Of a DNA stretch of 64,000 nt, positions 39,879-51,538 are shown piece by piece. Both the position numbers and the translations under genes were made by a program. Source of the DNA: Pseudomonadota bacterium (GTDB taxonomy: Bacteria; Pseudomonadota; Gammaproteobacteria; Burkholderiales; REEB80); contig JAGWIG010000007.1 of the NCBI GenBank assembly GCA_028873515.1, forward strand, positions 1-64,000, given 5' to 3'. The notes beneath the pieces were generated by a model. It saw nothing but the letters and a program-made list of their open reading frames with translations, was not told the DNA's origin and searched no databases. The first letter of the stretch is position 1, and each line of letters begins with the position of its first letter.

Positions 39879-40486
39879 GGCAAGAAAGAATCAAGAATTA
39901 CCGAGATATCAGCCTGTATTTCCTCAATTGTACGGTTGGCATCAATAATTTTAATACGAGCATGTTTATGGGCCCGGTCAAGATATGCGGAACGGACACG
40001 TTCAAAAAACGCACACTTTTCCTGTTCGAACCTGTCTGGATTCCGTGCCAACTCAAGTCGTGAACGGGCAGCCTCTACTGGCAAATCGAAATATAACGTC
40101 AAATCTGGCTCAAACCCTTGTTGAACCCAATCCTCAAGGACATCCAGCCTGTTAACCGATATTCCACGCCCACCCCCTTGATAAGCAAAACTTGCATCTG
40201 TAAACCGATCACTCAAAACCCAGTCCCCGCGGGTAATCGCAGGAAAAATAACCTGGCCCAGATGCTCGCGGCGTGCAGCAAACATCAGCATTGCCTCAGT
40301 CTCCGCAAGCATTGGGTGAGTCAGCAACAATGTGCGCAGCGCCTCCCCTAGAGCTGTCCCGCCTGGCTCTCTGGTCATCACCAACCCCAGACCCCTCCCA
40401 GTAATTTTTTTTGCTATCCAGTCAATATGCGTGCTCTTTCCTGCACCATCTATACCTTCAAGCGTAATAAATTTTCCCTCCATCAA
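39875..40486 (-). CDS. tmk: Thymidylate kinase
   Basis: FITLEGIDGAGKSTHIDWI, TREPGGTALGEALR, DRFTDASFAYQGGGRG. Confidence 0.96.
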   Translation of the reverse strand: MMEGKFITLEGIDGAGKSTHIDWIAKKITGRGLGLVMTREPGGTALGEALRTLLLTHPMLAETEAMLMFAARREHLGQVIFPAITRGDWVLSDRFTDASFAYQGGGRGISVNRLDVLEDWVQQGFEPDLTLYFDLPVEAARSRLELARNPDRFEQEKCAFFERVRSAYLDRAHKHARIKIIDANRTIEEIQADISVILDSFLP

Positions 40487-41535
40487 TTATGATCCTTTTC
40501 ATAATGATTTATGGCTGCAATCTGTCCAGAGAGTGTCCGGGAAAACTGATGTGTGCCATTTCCCCGAGAAACAAAATACAGATCATCCGTCTTTGCAGGA
40601 TGCAATGCGGCAATAATGGCCTCCCTGCAGGGAAGAGCAATCGGTGTAGGTGGCAAACCATAACGGGTATAAGTATTATAGGGCGTATCCTTTTGCAGAT
40701 CTGAACGCTGCAAAGTGCCATGGTAACTTGAGCCCATGCCATAGATAACGGTTGGATCTGTTTGAAGCTTCATATTAAGACGAAGCCTGTTGATGAATAC
40801 GCCAGCAATGACCGGACGCTCTGCAGCGTTAGCGGTCTCTTTTTCTATAAGGGAAGCCATAATCAGCGCATCGTAAGATGATTTATAAGGCAGCCTTGGC
40901 TCACGTTTTGCCCAATCTGCCGCCAATTCCCCCTGCATTTCGCTCCAGGCACGTTTGTATAGATCCAGATCATTCATGCCTGAAAGATAATGATAGGCGT
41001 CAGGCATGAATTCACCTTCAGGAGAACCCGAGGCCCCAATAGATTGCATGATCTGACTATTATTCATGCCCAGGGTTTCATGCACCAGATCAGGTTCACT
41101 ATCCACCAGCGCACGCATCTGTTGAAAAGTCCATCCATCAATAACGCGTACTGTATGTTCTTTTGGATCAAGTTCAGAAATAATCGATGACAGGCGCCAA
41201 GGAGTCACTGGCCCGTTCAGAACAAAATTTCCCGCTTTTGCGGCCCCGGCCCGGCCCTGAAGACGCATCAGCAGTGTAAATCTCCATGCATCGGGCAACA
41301 CTCCCTGCTTAACCATCTGCTCTGAAACTTCTTTCAGAGTGCTATTATGTTTCAGAACAAAAACCTTGTGAAGAAGGGGGAGCGGTGTAAAAAGATAATC
41401 CAGGTACCATGCAGCGGACACCAAGCCAAGCAGGAAAAGCGTCACATAACCAGGATGAAGGCGACGGGTATACCTATGGGTTTTATATTTCATCCTCGCC
41501 CTCCAGGAGGCGGCGAAGTTCCTGTGTAGCTTCAC
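40483..41535 (-). CDS. mltG: Endolytic murein transglycosylase MltG (YceG-like)
   Basis: MASLIEKETANAAERPVIAGVFINRLRLNMKLQTDPTVIYG; YNTYTRYGLPPTPI. Likely start near 41493. Confidence 0.94.
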   Translation of the reverse strand: MKLHRNFAASWRARMKYKTHRYTRRLHPGYVTLFLLGLVSAAWYLDYLFTPLPLLHKVFVLKHNSTLKEVSEQMVKQGVLPDAWRFTLLMRLQGRAGAAKAGNFVLNGPVTPWRLSSIISELDPKEHTVRVIDGWTFQQMRALVDSEPDLVHETLGMNNSQIMQSIGASGSPEGEFMPDAYHYLSGMNDLDLYKRAWSEMQGELAADWAKREPRLPYKSSYDALIMASLIEKETANAAERPVIAGVFINRLRLNMKLQTDPTVIYGMGSSYHGTLQRSDLQKDTPYNTYTRYGLPPTPIALPCREAIIAALHPAKTDDLYFVSRGNGTHQFSRTLSGQIAAINHYEKDHN

Positions 41536-42289
41536 CTTTTACCCATGTGCGGCCTTCAAGCTCACGAACTTGCAATAGACCTATGACGCTGTTGCAAATC
41601 ATTACTTCATCTGCATCCATCAGCATATCGGGCAAAATATCCAAAACCTTTATTCCTGGATGAACATATTCCATCAATCTTTCCCGCTGAACGCCAGCAA
41701 CACCACACTTGGAAAGATCCGGGGTATAAAAAGCATTACCCTGCCTTATAACAATATTGCTTGATACCCCTTCAATTACATAACCACGTTCATCACAAAT
41801 CAACCCTTCGAAAATCGAGATGTCCTTCCATTCCAGTCGGGCCAGAACATTTTCCAGACGGTTGAGATGCTTGATACCTGCAAGCCTCGGCTGCAATCCA
41901 AGCCGAATCTTGCACCACCGTGCATGAACGCCATCGGCAAGCATAGAATTTCCAAAATGTGGCAAACCTGACAGACTGACTATCCGCGTTACCGGATTAT
42001 TCTCCCTGATTGCATAACCCCGGGCTGATTCTCCACGCGTGACGGTAATGCGAAGAACACCCTCTCTTTCCGCCTGAGAAATTACGGAAAAATCACGTAA
42101 AAAAAATTCTTCATCCGGACAGGAAATCTCGAGCGCACTACAGTCGGAATCCAGTTTGGCGTAATGACGTTTCCAGCTATTAACCCGCCCGTCCCTCATC
42201 ACAAGGGTTCGAAAAACCCCATCGCCATACAGCAATCCCCGGTCGCAAGCTAGAACTTGATCCGTCGCAAGCCCGTTGACAAGAATCAT
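41483..42289 (-). CDS. pabC: Aminodeoxychorismate lyase (PLP fold-type IV)
   Basis: DRGLLYGDGVFRTLVMRDG, IKHLNRLENVLAR, EGVSSNIVIRQG; between fabF and mltG. Confidence 0.9.
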   Translation of the reverse strand: MILVNGLATDQVLACDRGLLYGDGVFRTLVMRDGRVNSWKRHYAKLDSDCSALEISCPDEEFFLRDFSVISQAEREGVLRITVTRGESARGYAIRENNPVTRIVSLSGLPHFGNSMLADGVHARWCKIRLGLQPRLAGIKHLNRLENVLARLEWKDISIFEGLICDERGYVIEGVSSNIVIRQGNAFYTPDLSKCGVAGVQRERLMEYVHPGIKVLDILPDMLMDADEVMICNSVIGLLQVRELEGRTWVKGEATQELRRLLEGEDEI

Positions 42290-42423
42290 GAAAAAACCCG
42301 TTATTAATTCCAGCAGAAATCCGCTTACGTTTCCAGCATAACATATTCATTACGCCAGACTATCCGGGACACAAGATAGTTGACCCGGAATGAAGCAACC
42401 TGTCATACGAATGTCCGGGCATA

Positions 42424-43662
42424 TCAAATTCGACGAAAAACAAGAGTGCCATTGGTGCCACCAAATCCAAATGAATTAGATAAGGCTACCTCAATACACA
42501 TATCTCTCGCCTTGTTTGGCACATAATCGAGATCACAGGCCGGATCCTGATTCTCAAGATTGATGGTCGGAGGTGCTTTTTGATCCCTTACGGCAAGCGC
42601 TGTAAATACGGCCTCAACACCTCCAGCCGCCCCTAGAAGATGGCCTGTAGCCGATTTTGTGGAACTGACTGCAAGTTTGGCCGAGTGGGCTCCAAAACAA
42701 TTTTTCACCGCCATGGTTTCCGCGACATCCCCAAGAGGAGTAGAAGTACCATGGGCATTGATATAATTCACTTCGTTATGAGCCACGCAGGCATTTTTCA
42801 GGGCATTATTCATACATCGGGCTGCGCCCTCTCCACTCTCAACCGGTGCAGTCATATGATAAGCATCAGCACTCATTCCAAAACCTGCAAGTTCAGCATA
42901 GATTCTGGCTCCGCGAGCTTTTGCATGCTCAAACTCTTCAAGCACCAAAATACCTGCACCTTCTCCGATAACAAAACCATCCCGCCCGCGATCCCAGGGG
43001 CGACTCGCCCCTTCAGGATCATCATTACGGGTTGATAATGCCCGAGCGGCAGCAAACCCACCCACTCCTAACGGAGTGATCGCTGCTTCAGTACCACCTG
43101 CAACCATGACATCCACATCTCCATATTCAATGAGACGCGCAGAATCGCCTATACAATGTGTTGCAGTTGTACAGGCCGTTACCATGGCAAGATTCGGACC
43201 CTTAAAGCCATGCATGATAGATACATGCCCTGCAATCATGTTAATGATTGATCCTGGAATAAAGAATGGTGAAATCCTCCGGCAACCCCCTTCCAGGTAG
43301 GTTGAATGCATTTCTTCAATCAAATGCAAGCCACCAATTCCGGAACCAATGTTTACACCAATCCGTTCGGCATTATCTGGAGTAGCGACTAAGCCTGCAT
43401 CACAAATGGCCTGAATGGCTGCAGCAATACCATAATGAATAAAGGTATCCATACGCCGCGCATCACGTGGCTGGATATACTGATTGACATCGAAGCCCTT
43501 TACTTCCCCTGCAATCTGGGAACCAAAAGTCTCAGGATCAAAATGGGTAATACGGGAAACCCCAGATCGTCCTGCGAGAATATTCGCCCAGGCTTCGTCA
43601 ACAGTATTGCCGACGGGCGAGATTATACCCAAGCCTGTAATAACCACTTTGCGTTTAGACAA
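42424..43662 (-). CDS. fabF: Beta-ketoacyl-ACP synthase II
   Basis: [49 protein letters not shown]. Confidence 0.96.
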   Translation of the reverse strand: MSKRKVVITGLGIISPVGNTVDEAWANILAGRSGVSRITHFDPETFGSQIAGEVKGFDVNQYIQPRDARRMDTFIHYGIAAAIQAICDAGLVATPDNAERIGVNIGSGIGGLHLIEEMHSTYLEGGCRRISPFFIPGSIINMIAGHVSIMHGFKGPNLAMVTACTTATHCIGDSARLIEYGDVDVMVAGGTEAAITPLGVGGFAAARALSTRNDDPEGASRPWDRGRDGFVIGEGAGILVLEEFEHAKARGARIYAELAGFGMSADAYHMTAPVESGEGAARCMNNALKNACVAHNEVNYINAHGTSTPLGDVAETMAVKNCFGAHSAKLAVSSTKSATGHLLGAAGGVEAVFTALAVRDQKAPPTINLENQDPACDLDYVPNKARDMCIEVALSNSFGFGGTNGTLVFRRI

Positions 43663-43696
43663 AACGCCTCCGGTATCGTCGCGTAAGACCTGATTT

Positions 43697-43933
43697 TTAT
43701 TTCAGGTGACTATTGATATAATCCACTGCCTGTTTGACTGTGGTAATTTTTTCTGCATCATCATCTGGAATTTCACACTCAAACTCTTCTTCAAGTGCCA
43801 TCACGAGTTCTACCGTATCCAGCGAATCCGCACCCAGATCGTCGACGAATGAAGAGTCATTCTTGACATCTGCTTCATTCACACCCAATTGTTCTGCAAC
43901 GATTTTTTTTACGCGTTGCTCGATGTTTTCCAT
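43697..43933 (-). CDS. acpP: Acyl carrier protein
   Basis: [21 protein letters not shown] phosphopantetheine site. Confidence 0.97.
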   Translation of the reverse strand: MENIEQRVKKIVAEQLGVNEADVKNDSSFVDDLGADSLDTVELVMALEEEFECEIPDDDAEKITTVKQAVDYINSHLK

Positions 43934-44038
43934 CTTGAGTTACCCTTTCGTGGCGATAGGAGCCCAAATTCGGGCTGTTTTAAAAAGTGCGAGCATAGCA
44001 AATTTTACGAGCATCGCAAAATTTCAGGGCTACTCGCA

Positions 44039-44806
44039 TCAGTCCATGTGCATGCCACCATTGACATGCAAAGTTGAACCAGTAATATATGCTGCCTGGG
44101 CTGAAACCAGAAAAGCCACGGCAGCAGCAACATCCTCGACACGCCCAAGTCGGCCGAGCGGGATATGGGTAAGCAATGCCTCACGTTGCGCCTCTGAAAG
44201 AGAACGGGTCATATCGGTATCAATAAACCCGGGAGCAACACAATTAACCGTAATATTACGACTACCTACTTCACGAGCCAGAGATTTGGAAAAACCGATT
44301 AAACCCGCCTTAGCAGCAGCATAATTGGTTTGCCCCGCATTTCCCATCACGCCCACCACAGACGTAATATTAACGATACGTCCAGCACGAGCCTTCATCA
44401 TATCGCGCAGTACTACACGGCTTAGCGTAAATACTGACTTGAGATTAGTTTCAAGAACATCATCCCACTGCACATCAGTCATCCGCATAAGCAGCATGTC
44501 ACGGGTAATCCCCGCATTATTAACAAGAATATTTACCGGGCCATACCTATCCTGAATTTGCGCAGCTGCTGCTCCTACTGCATCCGTATTGGTAACATCC
44601 ATTACCATGCCTTCACCCCGAATGCCATGAGACTCAAATTCAGCACTGATCCTACCTGCAGAAGCTTCGGTAGTAGCTGTTCCAATCACTATCGCACCCT
44701 GCGTGCCAAGTTTACGGGCAATCGCCTGCCCAATGCCGCGTGATGCGCCCGTAACCCAGGCTACCTGATTTTTTAAAGTTTCCATTTTAGCATTTTCATC
44801 CATCAA
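44039..44806 (-). CDS. fabG: 3-oxoacyl-ACP reductase
   Basis: SDR motifs TGASRGIG, NNAGITRD, YAAAKAG; in the fab cluster. Confidence 0.95.
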   Translation of the reverse strand: MMDENAKMETLKNQVAWVTGASRGIGQAIARKLGTQGAIVIGTATTEASAGRISAEFESHGIRGEGMVMDVTNTDAVGAAAAQIQDRYGPVNILVNNAGITRDMLLMRMTDVQWDDVLETNLKSVFTLSRVVLRDMMKARAGRIVNITSVVGVMGNAGQTNYAAAKAGLIGFSKSLAREVGSRNITVNCVAPGFIDTDMTRSLSEAQREALLTHIPLGRLGRVEDVAAAVAFLVSAQAAYITGSTLHVNGGMHMD

Positions 44807-45729
44807 ACCCAGGCAGCCGCCGCCTCAAGAGACTGAGCATCAGTAAGTCCTATAACCTCAATATTATTGGTAATCCGCCTGTTTATCCCAGCCAGTACCT
44901 TACCAGGGCCCGCTTCAGCGACATGCGTCACACCTGAGGCCTCAAACTCGCGTATTGTATCCGCCCATCGAACAGCAGAATACAGCTGGCGAGTCAATGC
45001 ATCCCGGATGGCAGCGGGATCATCATAAGCCTTAACATCCGCATTGTGCAGTACAATGACCTCAGATTTCTTGAAATCAACCAATGCCAGTTCAGCCGAA
45101 AATCTTTGTGCCGCAGACCTTAGCAGTGAACAGTGCGAAGGGACTGAAACAGGCAATAGTAACGCCCGTTTTGCACCCTTCAGTTTGGCAAGGTCCATCG
45201 CAAACTCAACTGCTTCTCGATGTCCCCCTATCACAACCTGCAAGGGACAATTATAGTTGGCAGCTTCAACCACCTTATCTTTACTCGCCTCTGCACAAAT
45301 TTCACGGATTATCTCATCTTCCAGACCCAACACTGCCGCCATGGCTCCCTGTCCTTCGGCAACCGCAGACTGCATAACCTGGGCACGAAACTGGATGAGT
45401 CTCAAGGCATCGGAAAAATCCAGAACTCCTGCTGCAACCAGTGCCGAATATTCTCCGAGACTATGGCCAGCCATATAAAGCGGCTTTACCGCCGATATTT
45501 GACTAAATGCCCGAAAAACCGCTACTCCTGTCGTCAACATGACCGGTTGGGTATTCATCGTTTGAGCAAGCACCTCGGCTGGCCCCTCTTCTACAAGTTT
45601 CCATAAATCCTGGCCCAGGATATCTGCTGCTTCAGCAAAAGTCTCCCGCACTGAACCGATATTGGCAAACCCTGCAAGCATACCAACCGACTGTGCACCC
45701 TGTCCCGGAAATACAAATCCAAGCTTCAT
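44803..45729 (-). CDS. fabD: Malonyl-CoA:ACP transacylase
   Basis: FVFPGQGAQSVGM, MAGHSLGEYSALVAAG. Confidence 0.96.
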   Translation of the reverse strand: MKLGFVFPGQGAQSVGMLAGFANIGSVRETFAEAADILGQDLWKLVEEGPAEVLAQTMNTQPVMLTTGVAVFRAFSQISAVKPLYMAGHSLGEYSALVAAGVLDFSDALRLIQFRAQVMQSAVAEGQGAMAAVLGLEDEIIREICAEASKDKVVEAANYNCPLQVVIGGHREAVEFAMDLAKLKGAKRALLLPVSVPSHCSLLRSAAQRFSAELALVDFKKSEVIVLHNADVKAYDDPAAIRDALTRQLYSAVRWADTIREFEASGVTHVAEAGPGKVLAGINRRITNNIEVIGLTDAQSLEAAAAWV

Positions 45730-45746
45730 CTGTTCCCCTTAACCGA

Positions 45747-46706
45747 CTAACGACGCAAAAGCACTGAACCCCATGTAAAACCACCACCAAATGCTTCCAT
45801 CAAAACAATGTCACCCTGCTTGATTCGTCCCTGACTAACTCCTTCATGAAACGCCATAGGTATCGAAGCAGCGGAGGTATTACCATGACTTCCTACTGTT
45901 ACTATGACTTGATCCATACTCATACCAAGTTTTTTGGCCGTAGCCTGAATGATACGGATATTGGCCTGATGGGGTACCAACCAATTAATGTCGCTTTTCT
46001 GCATTCCACTTGCAGCAAGCGTCTCGTCAACAATCTCATCTAATGTATTGACAGCCATTCTAAAAACCGAACTACCTTCCATGCTCAATTTCGCATTAAT
46101 ATCAGGATTTCGCGACACCCCTGCAGGCACACACAACTGGGCTACATAACGCCCATCAGCATGAATGTGACAGCCAATAATGCCTTCTTCGTCAGAAGCT
46201 TGCAAAATCATAGCTCCAGCACCATCACCAAACAGGATACAGTTAGATCGATCAGTCCAATCTACAATCCGGGACATGACCTCGGCGCCAACAACCAGAA
46301 TTGTACGGTGCATCCCGCTATGAATAAAACTATCAGCAACAGACAAAGCATAAACAAAGCCACTGCAAACCGCCTGGATGTCAAAAGCCCCACCGTGGTT
46401 ATGGATACCCAGTTTATCCTGCAAAATACAAGCAGTACTGGGAAAGACAAGATCAGGAGTTGTTGTAGCTACAATGACAAGATCGATTGATGCTGGATCA
46501 ATCCGTGAATTATCTATTGCCTGCCGGCTTGCATGAAACGCAAGATCACTAGTAGCCTCATCGGCTGCCGCTATATGGCGGGAATATATCCCCGTACGGG
46601 ATACAATCCACTCATCGGAAGTATCAACCATCAGGCTTAATTCCTTATTGCCCAACTCCCTTTGAGGCAGATAAGCACCGGTACCCAAAATCCGGGAAAA
46701 CATCAA
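45747..46706 (-). CDS. fabH: Beta-ketoacyl-ACP synthase III
   Basis: [39 protein letters not shown]. Confidence 0.96.
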   Translation of the reverse strand: MMFSRILGTGAYLPQRELGNKELSLMVDTSDEWIVSRTGIYSRHIAAADEATSDLAFHASRQAIDNSRIDPASIDLVIVATTTPDLVFPSTACILQDKLGIHNHGGAFDIQAVCSGFVYALSVADSFIHSGMHRTILVVGAEVMSRIVDWTDRSNCILFGDGAGAMILQASDEEGIIGCHIHADGRYVAQLCVPAGVSRNPDINAKLSMEGSSVFRMAVNTLDEIVDETLAASGMQKSDINWLVPHQANIRIIQATAKKLGMSMDQVIVTVGSHGNTSAASIPMAFHEGVSQGRIKQGDIVLMEAFGGGFTWGSVLLRR

Positions 46707-47725
46707 TTCAACCCTTCACCCGTCATTGAAATCTGGTTATTGATTCGAAGCAGAACATCATTGCTTACAGCCTGTTCTGCACGGTCTATTGCAAAACGAA
46801 AAGCAAACCTGTCTGCCGACCCATGACTCTTGATCACAACCCCCTGAAGACCCAGAAGACTTGCACCATTATAACGCCTATAATCAACTCTCTGCTTAAA
46901 AGCAGAGAGAACCGGATTACAGATACAGGCAACAAAACGGGTCAAAAAATTACGGCTAAATTCCTGTCTGAGGAAACCAGACAGCATCTGAACTACCCCT
47001 TCCGAAGCCTTTAAAACAACATTGCCAACAAACCCGTCACACACCACAATATCGGTCGTACCCCTATATATATCGGTTCCCTCAACATTCCCATAAAAAT
47101 TAAGTCCACTTTCTTTCAAAAGAACAGCAGCCTGCTTAACTGTTTCACTGCCCTTGATTTCCTCCTCTCCTATATTGAGAAGACCAATACTAGGGCGATC
47201 CTTATGTTCAACAGCGGATACCAGCATGGCACCCATTACACCAAACTGGAGCAGCTGCAATGGTGTACAGTCAACATTCGCGCCCAGATCCAGCATATGT
47301 ACATGACCTTTTACAGTCGGTAAAATGGTCGAGATTGCAGGACGTTCAATTCCTGGCAACATCTTGAGAACAAAACGTGAAGTCGCCATCAGTGCGCCAG
47401 TATTTCCCGCAGATACACAAGCCTGGGCCTCCCCGCTCTTGACAAGATTGAGAGCAACCCGCATGGATGAATCTTTCTTGTTTTTAAGGGCAGATTGTGG
47501 GGATTCATCCATCATAACCACTTCGCTTGCCGGGTGGATATGCAACCGCTTCCCTGTCACCGCCTTATGAATAGCAAGTTGCTTTTCAATGGCTTCAGCC
47601 ACACCAACCAGAATGATGCTCGATTCTGAGGAAGAGGAAAGAAAATCAAGGGCGGCAGGCACCGCCACAGACGGTCCATGATCTCCACCCATTGCGTCTA
47701 CCGCAATTGTTATCGTCATACGCAT
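46703..47725 (-). CDS. plsX: Phosphate acyltransferase
   Basis: [22 protein letters not shown]; between rpmF and fabH. Confidence 0.95.
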   Translation of the reverse strand: MRMTITIAVDAMGGDHGPSVAVPAALDFLSSSSESSIILVGVAEAIEKQLAIHKAVTGKRLHIHPASEVVMMDESPQSALKNKKDSSMRVALNLVKSGEAQACVSAGNTGALMATSRFVLKMLPGIERPAISTILPTVKGHVHMLDLGANVDCTPLQLLQFGVMGAMLVSAVEHKDRPSIGLLNIGEEEIKGSETVKQAAVLLKESGLNFYGNVEGTDIYRGTTDIVVCDGFVGNVVLKASEGVVQMLSGFLRQEFSRNFLTRFVACICNPVLSAFKQRVDYRRYNGASLLGLQGVVIKSHGSADRFAFRFAIDRAEQAVSNDVLLRINNQISMTGEGLN

Positions 47726-47729
47726 GAAA

Positions 47730-47747
47730 TGCGGGGGTTGCCCCGCA
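47730..47747 (-). promoter_or_regulatory. GC-rich hairpin in the rpmF-plsX intercistronic gap
   Basis: TGCGGGG-CAAC-CCCCGCA (minus strand), 7-bp perfect stem, ending 4 nt before the plsX ATG. Confidence 0.6.
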
Positions 47748-47752
47748 AAGAA

Positions 47753-47932
47753 CTATTCGTCCTTGGCTTTCATAACCTTGCGGCCACGATAATAACCAGT
47801 TGGACTCACATGATGGCGAAGATGTACCTCCCCTGTTGTCGGTTCAACCGCAAGTGGCGGATTGACCAGAAAGTCGTGGGCACGATGCATACCGCGCTTG
47901 GAAGGCGACTTTTTGTTCTGTTGAACAGCCAT
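47753..47932 (-). CDS. rpmF: 50S ribosomal protein L32
   Basis: 59 aa [59 protein letters not shown]; below the ORF-track cutoff. Confidence 0.96.
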   Translation of the reverse strand: MAVQQNKKSPSKRGMHRAHDFLVNPPLAVEPTTGEVHLRHHVSPTGYYRGRKVMKAKDE

Positions 47933-47933
47933 T

Positions 47934-48476
47934 TTATAACTCCTTTGAAGATTTCAGGTTCAACCCGGCAATCACTGTAAAAGCGCTACCGTTTTCATTT
48001 TGCGACTTCACTTGAAGAAGTGCCCCACAGTCAGCTTCCGAATGTTTTGGGTAAAAGGGCAATGCCAAAAGAATCTCGTCCTCAACAAACTCCCCTACAT
48101 TCATTTCAGTCTGGGCAGGAATTTGCTCGAAATCCTCATCAAAAATTTCAGACTCTACCAATACCAACTGGCCGGCATCGACTATTTCAGCTTTAAGATG
48201 CACATCAATAGGCCATGACATCTCTTCAAGACAACGTTGACAGACCAGCTTCAGCCAGCCGTGAATATCAAGTTCCAGAAATGTCTGGCCCCTATCCACA
48301 CATCCGTCCATGGTAAAGGTAATCTCACCCTCTTCTACTACTTCCCGAAGCCTCTCCAGTTTTGCTGGCAATATTATACCATGCAACGTTCGACCACTTT
48401 GCGCAAAGCGAACGTTATCAATAAAAATCTGTTCAGACAGTTCAGACATAAGCGCGGAATAATATAATGTTTGCAA
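47934..48476 (-). CDS. YceD/DUF177 family protein
   Basis: Upstream of rpm[40 protein letters not shown]. Start likely MSELSEQIF. Confidence 0.9.
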   Translation of the reverse strand: MQTLYYSALMSELSEQIFIDNVRFAQSGRTLHGIILPAKLERLREVVEEGEITFTMDGCVDRGQTFLELDIHGWLKLVCQRCLEEMSWPIDVHLKAEIVDAGQLVLVESEIFDEDFEQIPAQTEMNVGEFVEDEILLALPFYPKHSEADCGALLQVKSQNENGSAFTVIAGLNLKSSKEL

Positions 48477-49139
48477 CTTGCTGTCAAAACCGGCTATGCT
48501 TTTTGCCGACTTGAAAACAACCTAAGGATTCAAGACTTGATATTAACAACCCTCCCCGATGAACGGCCTCTAATCCTTGCATCATCCAGTCCTTATCGGC
48601 GCAGCCTTCTGAATCGGCTGGGGCTACCTTATAAAGCCATTTCTCCTAATGTTGATGAAAGTCCACTGGCTGGAGAAAACGCAAAAGATACCGCATTACG
48701 GCTTGCGCTTAGCAAAGCACAAGCCATAGCAAAAACCCATCCCGATGCGTTTATTATCGGATCTGATCAGGTGGCCATTCTGGAGGGAGATATACTAGGC
48801 AAGCCCCACACCCATGCCAACGCAATGATCCAACTTCAGAAAATGCGTGGCAAGAATGTCATTTTCCATACTGCAATCTGCCTGCTTGATGCCAGAAGCA
48901 AACGTTATTCACTTGAAGATGTTCCAACGCGTCTACTCATGCGTGACCTGAGCGATGATCAGCTTGAAAATTACCTTAAACGTGAACAGCCCTACGACTG
49001 TGCAGGTTCAGCCAAATCTGAGGGACTGGGTATTGCCCTCATCAAGGAAATGCAGGGGGAAGATCCTAATGCACTGGTCGGTTTGCCTCTTATCAAGCTT
49101 GTCTCCATGCTCGAACAGCATGGTATCAGTGTAATTTGA
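48471..49139 (+). CDS. maf: Maf-family nucleotide pyrophosphatase
   Basis: LILASSSPYRRSLLNRLGLPY, IIGSDQVAILEGDILGKP, SAKSEGLGIALI. True start likely downstream of 48471. Confidence 0.92.
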   Translation: MQLAVKTGYAFCRLENNLRIQDLILTTLPDERPLILASSSPYRRSLLNRLGLPYKAISPNVDESPLAGENAKDTALRLALSKAQAIAKTHPDAFIIGSDQVAILEGDILGKPHTHANAMIQLQKMRGKNVIFHTAICLLDARSKRYSLEDVPTRLLMRDLSDDQLENYLKREQPYDCAGSAKSEGLGIALIKEMQGEDPNALVGLPLIKLVSMLEQHGISVI

Positions 49140-49442
49140 TCCCTCAACTGGAAGACTGGATATCAATCATTGTGCATCAGCCTGCTTCTTCTTAGCTGAA
49201 AAAGAGTCAAGAATCAGCCTAAAAGACGTTATGACACCATTTCCTGCCGGAACAGGCATGAAGACTTTCCGGTTAGTGTCCTCGGCAAAAAATCTATTTC
49301 AGTCTTTTGGAGCAATACTACGAAGACTTTCTGGAAGGTGCAGCTTACAACACAGCTGATATTCATGTTTATTGATCAATTAGACTTGCATGGTCATGGA
49401 CTCAATGCGAAGATAATCTGAAAATTTTACGACCTATCCATC

Positions 49443-50159
49443 ATGCAGCCTGGCATTCTCCACCTCATTCCAACCCCACTTGGCGCTATCCATCCCATAC
49501 ACTGCCTGCCACAACCTGTAATAGAACAGATTATAGAATTACGTCATTTTGCTGCCGAACAACCTAAAACTGCCCGGGCATTTCTCAACCAGTTCAGGCT
49601 TAAAACCCGAATTCAGGAAATTAACATCCAGCCCCTACCAAAAAATGCCGCCCTGAACGAACTTGAATTTCTATTATCCCCATTGATGGCAGGGGAAAAT
49701 ATGGGTGTTCTTTCTGATGCCGGATGTCCAGCCGTAGCCGACCCTGGAGCCGGTCTTGTTGCTCTGGCTCATGCCAGGGGAATCCGTGTCATACCGCACA
49801 TCGGTCCATCAGCAGTATTACTCTCACTGATGGCAAGTGGCTTCAACGGTCAACAATTTGCATTTCATGGATACCTGCCCATTACCCGAGAAGGCAGATA
49901 CCAGGCCATAAAAACCCTTGAAAGTGATTCGGCCAAGGGAAATGAAACCAAAATTTTCATCGAAACTCCGTACCGGAACAATACCCTGCTCGACGATCTT
50001 ATTGCCACACTAAAACCCGATACCCGTCTTGCCGTAGCATGCGATCTAACATTGCCATCAGAGTGGATCCAGAGTCGGTCTGTTCGGCATTGGAATAAAA
50101 TCCATCCTGATCTTAACCGGCGACCCTCGATTTTCCTGTTACTCGCAACAAAACCCTAA
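49443..50159 (+). CDS. RsmI-like tetrapyrrole-methylase-fold SAM methyltransferase
   Basis: LHLIPTPLG, GVLSDAGCPAVADPGAGLVALAH, GPSAVLLSLMASGFNGQQFAFHGYLP. Confidence 0.88.
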   Translation: MQPGILHLIPTPLGAIHPIHCLPQPVIEQIIELRHFAAEQPKTARAFLNQFRLKTRIQEINIQPLPKNAALNELEFLLSPLMAGENMGVLSDAGCPAVADPGAGLVALAHARGIRVIPHIGPSAVLLSLMASGFNGQQFAFHGYLPITREGRYQAIKTLESDSAKGNETKIFIETPYRNNTLLDDLIATLKPDTRLAVACDLTLPSEWIQSRSVRHWNKIHPDLNRRPSIFLLLATKP

Positions 50160-50173
50160 CTAATTCTAACTAG

Positions 50174-51142
50174 TCAATTAAAATGCATGCTGGACTGGGT
50201 CAAAGGCGAAATCCATGATTTAATGAACTGGGTACCAAAACTTTGACCAAAACTAGTGCCTATCCGGTCTGCAATACGCTCAACCAGGCCTTGCTGTTGC
50301 GTATAATCTACTATGCTTGGCGCACCAATTACATTCCGCGCGACACTATCTACACTTCCAAAGCCATCTGCAAGACCGAGTTTTACGGCAGAAGCACCGC
50401 TCCAAACCAAACCACTAAACATTTCAGGAGTTTCATGTAGCCGAGTGCCACGGCCTTTTCTTACAGCCTGAATAAATTGCTGATGCACCTGTTCAAGCAT
50501 TTTCTCGGCATAAGCTTTTTCATCCGGTTTCATCGGAGAGAATGAATCCAGGAATCCCTTGTGTGATCCAGCAGTAAGAAGGCGCCGCTCAACCCCAACC
50601 TTTTTCATAATCCCGGTAAAACCGAATCCATCCATGAGAACACCTATCGAACCAACAAGGCTTGCCTTGTTAACAAATATTTTGTCAGCTGCCACAGCAA
50701 CATAATATCCCCCAGAAGCACACATATCATCCACTACTACATACAAGGGTTTTTGGGGGTATTTTTTTCGAAGCCTCCACATCTCATCATTAATCTCACC
50801 TGCCTGAACCGGACTTCCTCCTGGGCTATTAATCCGTAAAATGACTCCTTTGGAATTAGGATCTTCAAAAGCATTATCGAGAGCCTTGATGATACGGTCT
50901 GCACTTGCAGGGCTATCTGCACTGATCTCGCCATTTAGCTGGACAAGCGCAGTATGCTCACCAATTCCCCGGGTTCCGGCCCGACCAATCCAACCAAGAA
51001 TGACTAGAATGAGAAAAACAAGGATGAGCAATGTAACGACCCTGAAAAAAATACCCCACCGACGCGCCCTTCGCAGCTCAAGTATATAACTTGCTGCCAG
51101 ATGCTCAAGCGATTCACGCTCTGGAATTTGCTGCTGAGCCAT
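50174..51142 (-). CDS. S49 family signal peptide peptidase (SppA/SohB-like)
   Basis: N-terminal TM; INSPGGSPVQAGEI, CASGGYYVAVAADKIFVNKASLVGSIGV. Confidence 0.92.
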   Translation of the reverse strand: MAQQQIPERESLEHLAASYILELRRARRWGIFFRVVTLLILVFLILVILGWIGRAGTRGIGEHTALVQLNGEISADSPASADRIIKALDNAFEDPNSKGVILRINSPGGSPVQAGEINDEMWRLRKKYPQKPLYVVVDDMCASGGYYVAVAADKIFVNKASLVGSIGVLMDGFGFTGIMKKVGVERRLLTAGSHKGFLDSFSPMKPDEKAYAEKMLEQVHQQFIQAVRKGRGTRLHETPEMFSGLVWSGASAVKLGLADGFGSVDSVARNVIGAPSIVDYTQQQGLVERIADRIGTSFGQSFGTQFIKSWISPLTQSSMHFN

Positions 51143-51172
51143 AAATTATTTCCTTCGAATTTTTCAGGTTTT

Positions 51173-51538
51173 TCAAAATAACTTTAAAGTTTGTGCATTC
51201 AACAGCATGATACGATTATCCTCCTCAAAAACCTCAAGGGGAATAAGATGCTTACCCACACAAGGACCTCCAAGGCAACGCCCGCTCTCAGGAGCATAAA
51301 CAGCACCATGAGTCGAACAGACCAGATAAAGGCCTGAACTGTCGAAAAATTCGCCTTCCTGCCAGTCGAGCTCCACGGGCACATGGGCACATCGATTGAT
51401 ATATGCCCTTACCCGACCTAGGTGACGTACAATGAAGGCTGACATAACTTCACCTTCGATTTCCACATCAAAACGAAATCCCTTTCCCTGCTCTATCACC
51501 TGATCACTATCACAAATCAAGCGTTTTTCGCCAGCCAT
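51173..51538 (-). CDS. Rieske 2Fe-2S domain protein
   Basis: NRCAHVPVELDW ... LVCSTHGAVYAPESGRCLGGPC. Confidence 0.88.
   Translation of the reverse strand: MAGEKRLICDSDQVIEQGKGFRFDVEIEGEVMSAFIVRHLGRVRAYINRCAHVPVELDWQEGEFFDSSGLYLVCSTHGAVYAPESGRCLGGPCVGKHLIPLEVFEEDNRIMLLNAQTLKLF

Noticed and set aside
49260-49334. Imperfect direct repeat GAAGACTTTCYGG downstream of maf
   Set aside because: Two 13-bp copies only, no recognisable element or structure; could be chance.
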